A stretch of DNA of 64,000 nucleotides from Letharia columbiana (lineage: Eukaryota; Ascomycota; Lecanoromycetes; Lecanorales; Parmeliaceae): contig NW_023501084.1 in NCBI RefSeq assembly GCF_014066305.1, positions 248,001-312,000 of the forward strand. The letters run 5' to 3'. This document shows, piece after piece, positions 57,301 through 64,000 of the stretch; positions within the stretch are counted from its first letter, which is position 1; each line of letters begins with the position of its first letter. Made by a program: the position numbers and the translations under genes. Below the pieces are notes generated by a model. It saw only the letters and a program-made list of their open reading frames with translations, was not told where the DNA came from and ran no database searches.

Positions 57301-59346
57301 TGGATCCACAATTATAATGAAAGTTTTCGCGAGCGACGGAGTGAACATTCGCCGCAAGAGAAGCCTCGATCAAGGTTGTTAGGGCCTTCCGGAGGCGTAA
57401 CATTCAAGAAATACTCGAAGATCCTAGACGTCCCTTCCTTTGCCAAACTGCCTTCGAATAGTCAACCCAGGAAGAGTCGTCTCAGATAGAGGCTTGGGCA
57501 GTTGTTTCTCTCGCGTCGAGATTAGATATCAACCCCAAGGTCTATTCCGTCGAGCTGAAGCTTCAATATTCTGCTTTATCGATCATAAAGCAATTCTTAG
57601 AACATGCACTTGCACTCAAAGAGCGTCGGAACATTCTCATAGCGTAGGGCACTTACTGGTATTCTAAGGGTTTGCATCTCAGGGTTGAGATTGATAACTC
57701 CGGTGACCAAGAGTGGTACGCTTCGTCCCAGCAGCAATCGAATAATATCCTCAGAGCGTTAGGACTGGGAGAGGCTGCATTGTATGAAGCAGAATTGAAA
57801 GACACCACATCAGGTGTATCTGAACTCGGTCGTGCAATTCGGGAGGTCTATCAAGAGCTCAAAAGCCAATCCATGGACTCTAATACCTTTCCTGATGAGG
57901 ATGACGTCCTTGGTGAAGATGACTTGCCTCATGACGATGACAGCATATACTACCCAATGCCATCTACGCCTAAAGACTAGTTGGATTTGGTCACGAAGGA
58001 GCCAGCTTAGGCGTGCCTTCATTATTGCTCACCATCCAACCAGCACTCTTGGCAAGTACGGCGGCATGGTGTGGTTCCAAAGATAAAGTGTCCATTAAGC
58101 AGTCAGTCTAACCAATATTGAAGTGGAAGTTCATAGGAGGCTTTCCGTAAACTGCAGTGAAAACCGTTGCTACACTGATCATTGAGAGCCTGAGATGAGG
58201 TCGTTTCTGATCCTCGTATTGTCTTCGCTATTGAGCACGTAGAGCACATAGAGCACTAGAACACATATAAAACAATGATTAAGGACATCTAAATCCTATG
58301 AGCTAGATAGCACTGCGACTCACGCACATAAAGGCGTCATCATCAATTGTTAAGGAGACCTAGCAGTAGGAAAGCTCACTGCATCAAACGACAGATATCT
58401 GGAGAAATAAAACATTTAGTCACAGATAATGGGTAGAGTCAAAACCTTGCGATCACGCTGCACGTTCCTTCTTCAATGGCGGTGAAAAGGGTAACCAAAG
58501 CCCGCAAAATATTACAGAGCTATACAAAAACCTTGTTAATACTACCTGACAGACGTTGGCAGACTTTTCAGACAGATCCACGTCTTCTCGGCCAAGGTTT
58601 CCTCCAGTAGGCTGAGAGCATAATCTCTACACACCTAGCTGACTCGCTTGCCAAAGCGGCCGCATTGATGCGAGGTTCGAGTAAGTAGGGCACCATTCCT
58701 ATCAGCTCGTCTTGACAAGCTCCTCGGCCAAGCGTTGGGGTAAGCCACTGTAAACCCGACGTTACGAAACTACTGACAGGTAAATTCCAGATCCAGCATC
58801 CGCGCTCGATTACCTGAACCTCTTCATCTTAGACCCTACGCGATACATACCTCATCTAGAGCACGCCTCACCCAATCAATCGAGACTTTGGATAACACAC
58901 AAATGTTAGCAAACTCAAAAGCATAGCAATTCTCTCCTCAACATTTATGCCCGGGGTGCCTGCGCTTCATTTGTCAGACACCCATATTTGGCCCTATGAG
59001 GCCCCAGCAGAGCCCCAAGTCTAACAGTCATTTCCTCCCTTCACGGGGCTCCTCCTCGAGCGCCAGAGAAACTGAAATCACCGTTACAGGGTTATAGTTA
59101 CCCCGAACCAAAGTTCTTTTAAAGGGCACCACGCCCGATGCTTCAGGGGTCACTCCCCGCGAAGTCTCCAATGATCGGTATCGCCATGCCGAGTACACCG
59201 CTGATGAGACGCTATGATTGGAACTGCCCCGAGGCATCTCGCACCCGACCCACTGGGACTCTGTGCCCTGGACAGGTTGTGACGGCGCCCCCTCCTTCGG
59301 CCGCTCGCACGATAGAGCGTTTTCGTCTTACATGATGGGGTTTCCA

Positions 59347-59587
59347 ACCGAAAGACTCTCGGCTGTAGGGTACTGCCGGAAGTTAAGTGTGCTTCCCGGT
59401 GCGTTTCGGCGCAACTTGCACCCAAGCAATACGGTAGATTACCTCAGAGGTCCTACCCGGACACGTGCATTGTACCCGAGAAACTCGTAGTTCTAGGGCG
59501 TTCTATCGAAAAATTTGACCGTGTGAGCCAAATGTATAGGGTGCTTCGTCCGAAAGACTTCTTTGTATAGGGCGGTCTAGCCGAAAC
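59347..59587 (+). repeat. Degenerate direct repeats with core TATAGGG..CCGAAA
   Basis: CCGAAAGACT followed by TGTAGGG at 59348-59370, TCTAGGGCG..TCGAAA at 59492-59511, TATAGGGTG..CCGAAAGACT at 59535-59560, TATAGGGCG..CCGAAA at 59566-59586. Confidence 0.6.
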
Positions 59588-59609
59588 CCCTCAGGAAGAA
59601 GCTATTTCT

Positions 59610-59760
59610 GGGGTCGAATGTCTGATTCGAACCCCGGACCCGCGATTTCATTCTGCGCTATGCGCCCCAAGCTCTTGGTTCCTTTTGGTTAATTTGGGCC
59701 GGGGGTCTCACTAATCATGGCCCCACTAAGGAACCTTATTCGCTACCCTCATAAGCGAAT
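59610..59760. repeat. Cluster of inverted repeats
   Basis: Three stem-like pairs: GGGGTCGAA/TTCGAACCCC (59610-59618, 59626-59635), GGTTCCTT/AAGGAACC (59677-59684, 59728-59735) enclosing GGGCC/GGCCC, and ATTCGCT/AGCGAAT (59738-59744, 59754-59760). Confidence 0.7.
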
Positions 59761-60500
59761 AGCGGGGTCACGATTAGCTGCCATCGGTCCGGAGTGGAAG
59801 CGCAGACGCGGACACATTGTCAGCAATCCGAAAGCACGAACATCCTGTACAACATATATCCATACGCAGGCTACTGTCGTAATTGATGCTAGTTAGAACA
59901 GGACAGCTGATGTAGCTGCTATTGTGTCGCCATCGATAGATATATCTATTTCAAATAATAATTTCGAAGCATCGATCGCAACCATCGGTTCCGACGATAA
60001 AATGTCAGCTCGTACGGGCAGCAGTTATACGCCTCATACAGGTCCCGAGCAGAAGAGCAACACGGGCATCGAGCCAATTACTACTCACTCCCCCAGCTGA
60101 TGGCTTGATCAAGGACCGCTAGGGCGTCGTTATTGCGGAGTTGCACATGCATGCCATGTCATGTCACCCCAGGCATATGCATCCCGCTCTGCATCCTGGC
60201 TCGTTTTCATAGATAACTACTTGATCAAACCTCCGAGCAAGACCGCGTGAGCTTTCTGATCGATTAGGCCTCGGCTGTTCCCGAATATGCATGTTTATGC
60301 ACCAATATGCAACCAACGGCAGCGCACCGAACATCTCAGAGAGCAATGTAGATAAGGTACCGTATCTAAACCATCCTTGCCCACCTACTTTGACATGAGC
60401 GATTGCTCGCCCTAGACTGTTAACCCTTCTTCCTTTTCAATATTCTCTTAGCTATGCTATATTGTTAGCCCTACAGTCCATTATCGTGCTACTACTGATC

Positions 60501-61831
60501 ATGGCTTTACCAGCGAGACCTCATCTGTCAATACGTGTCCTAAGCTTCGTCATTGCCTGCGCTCTCTTAGCTTTGATATCGTTCAATGCTGGTAGCGAAG
60601 GACGCTTGCGTAAGACCTATAGTTCTGTTTCTAAGCAAGCAAAGCAGTCTGCTGCCTCTGCTGCATCAACCTTGGCTGGCCACGCACAACCACATGTCGA
60701 TGCGAAACCACACAAACTCGGGACTTTCCCTACAAACATTTCCGACGAACAACCAAGTGTCGATGCCCAACCCCAAAAATTCACGACGCCCCCCTACAAA
60801 TACATCCGAAGAACAACCAGATGTTAATGCCCGACCACACAACGACATGACTCCCTCAACAAACATTTCCGCCCCAGATGTCAATGCCCTACCGCACAAC
60901 ATCACGTCTCCCTCAATAAGCATTTCCTCACCAGCGCCGTTCCCTCCGCTTCCGCCTCCGGATGATGAAGAGTACATGGCAATCTGTATGGCAGGTGAGC
61001 ACCTATAAGCTTATTGCAGAAGCCACTCCAGCAGAGTTCTAAGCGCACATCACAGTGAAGGACCAATCCCTGGATCTCCCCGAATTCTTCTCCCACCACT
61101 ACTTTCACCTCGGTATCCGCCGCTTCTACGTCTTCGATGACGGTACCGAGCCCCCTCTCTCTACTGCATCCTATCCTATCCCATCCTCCTCTATCACATG
61201 GGTCTACTTCCAACCTCATATTCACTCAGACCGACTAGGCGAGCGAAAAGGCATTCAGGAAAAATACTACACCGGATGTGTAAAAATGTTTGGTGATAGA
61301 CACAAATGGATGGGTTTCCTTGATGCCGACGAATTCCTAGAAATGACCGGCGGCGAAACCCTTTCGGAATTTCTGCATGACTGGGCCCGCAATGATACCG
61401 TCGGTGCTATTGGGGTTAACTGGCTTGTCCATAGCTCCGCCGGCTTACTCACCCGCCCTGCAGACGGACCCCGTAAAGCGTTTAATCGTTGTATCGTGGA
61501 CAATATTCACAACGACAACCTGAAGGTCAAAACCTTCGTGCGTCCAGCCCTATTTGGCTACATGTGGAACTGTCACTGTATGGCCAAATTGAAAAACGAA
61601 GCTATACAAGTAGGCGAGAACGGCGATCTAATCACTAGAAACTGCGATCGAAGCCCGATTACGAGAGATAGGTGGGCGTTGCATCACTTCGGGACCAAGT
61701 CTCGAGAGGAATTCTTGCAGAAGCAGGAGAGAGGGAAGATAAGGGGTGGGAAGTCGACGGCACATTGGTGGAAGAAAATTGAGAATGCGGAACAGAGGAA
61801 CTGTTCGGAGTTGACCAAGTATGTCCCATAG
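60501..61831 (+). CDS. Glycosyltransferase family 92 (DUF23) type II membrane protein
   Basis: Predicted Golgi or ER glycosyltransferase of 422 residues. ATG 60501 is followed by an anchor helix (LSFVIACALLALISF, residues 14-28), then a linker of four tandem units (listed separately). The catalytic domain opens EYMAICMA/VKDQSLDLPEFFSHHY across intron 60995-61055. It carries GIRRFYVFDDGTEPP, the DADEF metal-binding motif at 61322-61336, and late HHFGTKSREEF. Within the linker the frame slips by one at a C6 run (60789-60794): units before and after match only if one C is dropped. I read this as a homopolymer error. The sugar donor and acceptor are unknown. Confidence 0.88.
60696..60936 (+). repeat. 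Coding minisatellite in the GT92 linker, four units
   Basis: Units start at 60696, 60759, 60823 and 60880 (63, 63 plus one extra base, 57 and 57 bp). Each encodes (D/S)V(D/N)A.PH(K/N)..T.P(T)N(I/T)S.E.QP or a shortened form. Confidence 0.8.
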
Positions 61832-62362
61832 TGGGTGGATTTTGGAAGTCACGAATACTAGACGAATAGATTTTGATGCCCTCTTGGTTCCACTTGAACA
61901 AGAGCTCTCTCAATCGGCTGGTGCCTTTCGCGTACCTAGTAGAATCCCTTTGCCCTAGGGCTGAACTCCTAAATCTTACACCCTGTCAGTCGATGCGATG
62001 ATGTTCGGGACCATAACGCCCGATGGTAATTTTGGTGGCAGGCATCGTTCGAGAAGATCGAGGGGGCTTAGAAAAGGACAGACTTGAGGATATTGAGGAT
62101 CGAGGGAGCTTGATGGGTCCTTTCTAACCCAGTGGTGAAAGCCGCCATGTGGGACGATCATCTCAGCCTGCCACTTACTACAAATTGACGCTGTCTCTGT
62201 TCAGATCTAGGTAGCACAGTTACCAACTATCTGGGAATGATGACTCAAAGGGCTGTTGGTAGGCCGGAATGCAGTACGATGAAGGGGAGATATAACATCT
62301 GTAAAGTAGTCGATACACGTCCGAATTGGCAGGTTATATTTTACAATAAGATAATTTCTTTC
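61832..62362. other. Intergenic, GT92 to 5S rRNA
   Basis: No supported gene. Confidence 0.55.
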
Positions 62363-62481
62363 ACATACGGCCACAGACTGTTGAGAACTCGGCTTCCCGT
62401 CCGCTCAGCCAAAGATAAGCCTCAGATCGGCTAATTAGTAGTTGGGTCGGTGACGACCAGCGAATACTAGCTGCTGTATGT
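62363..62481 (+). rRNA. 5S ribosomal RNA
   Basis: About 119 nt beginning ACATACGGCCACAG and ending GCTGTATGT, whose ends pair to form helix I. It contains GGCTTCCCGTCCGCTCAGCC in the first domain and the internal promoter text TAGTAGTTGGGT and GGTGACGACCAGCGAAT typical of fungal 5S genes. A T5 run follows as RNA polymerase III terminator. It is a lone copy, consistent with dispersed 5S genes in filamentous ascomycetes. A few stem positions look unusual, so a slightly diverged copy is possible. Confidence 0.9.
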
Positions 62482-63535
62482 TTTTGCTTTTTTTCTTATC
62501 TTTCTTTTTCCTTTTTGTTAAAGGACAAATTTTTTGGCTGTGGCATGCACTCTTCTCGGGTGATTGTAGGCAGTGGGAGAGGGAGTAGAGGAGATAACCC
62601 GTGCTCAACAATCCTCTTGCGGTTCACTTACATAGTAATCTAGGTCCGATATCAAGGACAAAAACCCGTGTGTCTCTCATTATGCGGAGTCTTGAGGCTG
62701 CAAGAATGCAGAGCAATGCAAAACCGCAACGGCAGTCAGCCTGCGGGTTGCGTCTATCTCCGGTCTCAAACCTTGTGTCTGTCAGCTAGAAACGATGTCT
62801 ACTACGGGTCTCTAAACAAGGGTTATCAGATGGTGACGACCCTATGATTCAAGAGTTGAGTCCAACATCGGTCTTGGGCCCGGGAACATAACTTGAAGCA
62901 CTACACCTGATGATGTTTTAGTTGACAGAGGGTGACTCTTGGCGCCAAGGCTTAGTGGTCACGTGACATGCCCTAGCGCGCCCATGTCAAGTCGCTCTCT
63001 CCTTTCTTAGAACTCCGTAGCCAATACAACTAAGTGTTTTACCACATATTTCCACAAAGGCTGCTGTAGAGGCACGCTCGCCTAATTTCATTTCCAACCT
63101 TCCCCAGCCGCCAAGCGGAGAGCAACCCAGGTAGACTTTTGCCCCTGAAACGAAGACCTCACCGAGATAGGAATGCTATTCTCAAGTTGAAACTTGGAGC
63201 CTTACAACTGGAAACTGCCGTGTACCCCGTGGCCGGAAACCGATGAGGAGAAGGTCACTTGTTCCGGGACCAGCATAGATGGTGCGCTAGAATGCATGAG
63301 GCTTTTCTTTAACGACGCACCTATCATTTCTCAGACGCAAATGGCGCGTGGAAGACGGGTATCAAACACAAAGTCCAGTCCTCTCTTCAGGAGAAGGCAA
63401 GCGCGGTGGAAGTGAAGTTTTCGGCCTTGACTTTTCTCTTCTTTGCATCTGCATCTGAGGCTCGAGAGCTCAAACTCCGTTGTATCAACTGGCAAGAAAA
63501 ACCAACATCGCTAATTGTCCCATCAATTCACAAAA
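62482..63535. other. Intergenic, 5S rRNA to secreted-protein gene
   Basis: Short frames only; promoter of the next gene on the right. Confidence 0.5.
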
Positions 63536-64000
63536 ATGCTTCCTTGCCCAAGCTTTCTATTTTTCAACATCTTCCTTTGCCGCGTCGCGTCATCATTGCT
63601 TCCAGCGACCTCCAATTTGAGCTCCAACACCACCCACCTTCCCACCGCCCAAGCGACCTGCACCGGCTTCAAACTCTTCCAGCTCCGACCCTTCTACCGC
63701 GACTGCAACAGCGCCATCGAATTCCTATCGTCCAGCCGTCTCCCCGGCTACTTTCACTCTGGCGGCAGCATGGACACGTGGCAGCTTCCGGTCACCGAAA
63801 CGGTCGGCACGTGCGACCTGTCGTTGCAACTCGCTCCGTTTTCGCTGCCGGAACGCGGCTCCTGGCAAATCGTCAAGGCGGCGGCGAGGAAACTGAATGA
63901 GGATTGCAGAGTCAAGGCTACTTTGGGGGATGTTACGGGTGGTGCGATCACGGCTGGGCAGCATGATCGGGTTCAGATTTCGATGGTGAGAAGGACGAGG
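63536..64000 (+). CDS. Putative secreted cysteine protein, 3' end outside the window
   Basis: Frame open from ATG 63536 to the window edge (155 codons). An N-terminal signal segment (FLFFNIFLCRVASSLLPA) is followed by TCTGFKLFQLRPFYRDCNSAI, LPGYFHSGGSMDTWQLPVTETVGTCDLSLQL, then RGSWQIVKAAARKLNEDC and GGAITAGQHDRVQISMVRR. The spacing of Cys, Leu-Pro, Gly-x-Cys and Asp-Cys..Gly-Gly is that of a recurrent secreted hypothetical type in ascomycetes. Function unknown. Longer overlapping frames in this stretch are shadows. Confidence 0.75.
   Translation, partial: MLPCPSFLFFNIFLCRVASSLLPATSNLSSNTTHLPTAQATCTGFKLFQLRPFYRDCNSAIEFLSSSRLPGYFHSGGSMDTWQLPVTETVGTCDLSLQLAPFSLPERGSWQIVKAAARKLNEDCRVKATLGDVTGGAITAGQHDRVQISMVRRTR

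Larger units (their letters stand above)
57301..60500. other. Gene-poor region
   Basis: A plus-strand frame near 57672-57980 ends in an acidic tail and may be the eroded end of the NACHT relic. The rest has no supported gene; 59.3-59.8 kb is repeat-rich (listed separately). Confidence 0.5.

Noticed and set aside
59610..59640. TTCGAACCCC resembling a tRNA T-arm
   Set aside because: It forms a simple hairpin with GGGGTCGAA and no cloverleaf can be drawn.
1..64000. CRISPR arrays, prophage or bacterial insertion sequences
   Set aside because: None seen; the sequence is eukaryotic with spliceosomal introns.

Overview
The window is nuclear DNA of a filamentous ascomycete, most likely a Dothideomycete. 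Genes carry short introns (about 47-150 bp, mostly near 50) with GT..AG ends and CTAAC/CTGAC-like branch sites. Fungal-specific families are present (Zn2Cys6 regulator, GH64 glucanase, CSC1-type channel, GT92, NACHT receptor relic), and a single dispersed 5S rRNA gene lies near the right edge. The class is inferred from gene content; nothing here identifies the species.

Left part (1-30 kb), conserved housekeeping and signalling genes: the 3' part of mismatch-repair MSH3 (+), an F-box protein (-), a CSC1/OSCA-like cation channel (-), the meiotic AAA+ ATPase PCH2 (+), a GH64 beta-1,3-glucanase (-), chaperonin subunit CCT2 (+), the unfolded-protein sensor IRE1 (+), a FAR-17a/AIG1-like membrane protein (-), a Zn2Cys6 transcription factor (+) and a prolyl-iminopeptidase-type hydrolase (-). 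I rebuilt exon joins from splice signals and reading-frame continuity; products are given for the spliced genes. No operon-like unit is visible; neighbours are mostly convergent or divergent.

Middle part (30-47 kb), an accessory block: small lineage-specific genes (a CxxC protein with an acidic tail, a protein made of two copies of one unknown domain, a short basic/acidic protein behind a 5'UTR intron, an acid-run protein) and then decayed genes. Two decayed genes are paralogues of each other, and the next one is an FHA-plus-kinase gene with altered catalytic motifs. Their disabling stops are nearly all TGA, as expected from C-to-T change.

Right part (47-64 kb): a peroxisomal (PTS1) 4-coumarate-CoA-ligase-like enzyme (-), ATP11 (+), a cysteine-containing hypothetical gene with an in-frame TGA (+), two candidate secreted proteins, a truncated NACHT/STAND receptor relic, a gene-poor 3 kb stretch rich in inverted repeats, a GT92 glycosyltransferase with a minisatellite-coded linker, the 5S rRNA gene, and the 5' end of another secreted cysteine protein.

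Six single-base frame breaks lie in homopolymer runs of otherwise well-conserved genes (MSH3, CCT2, GT92, and three in the iminopeptidase), and a T14-A14-G15 block sits at 56.7 kb. These look like sequence or assembly errors rather than biology and should be corrected before gene models are used.
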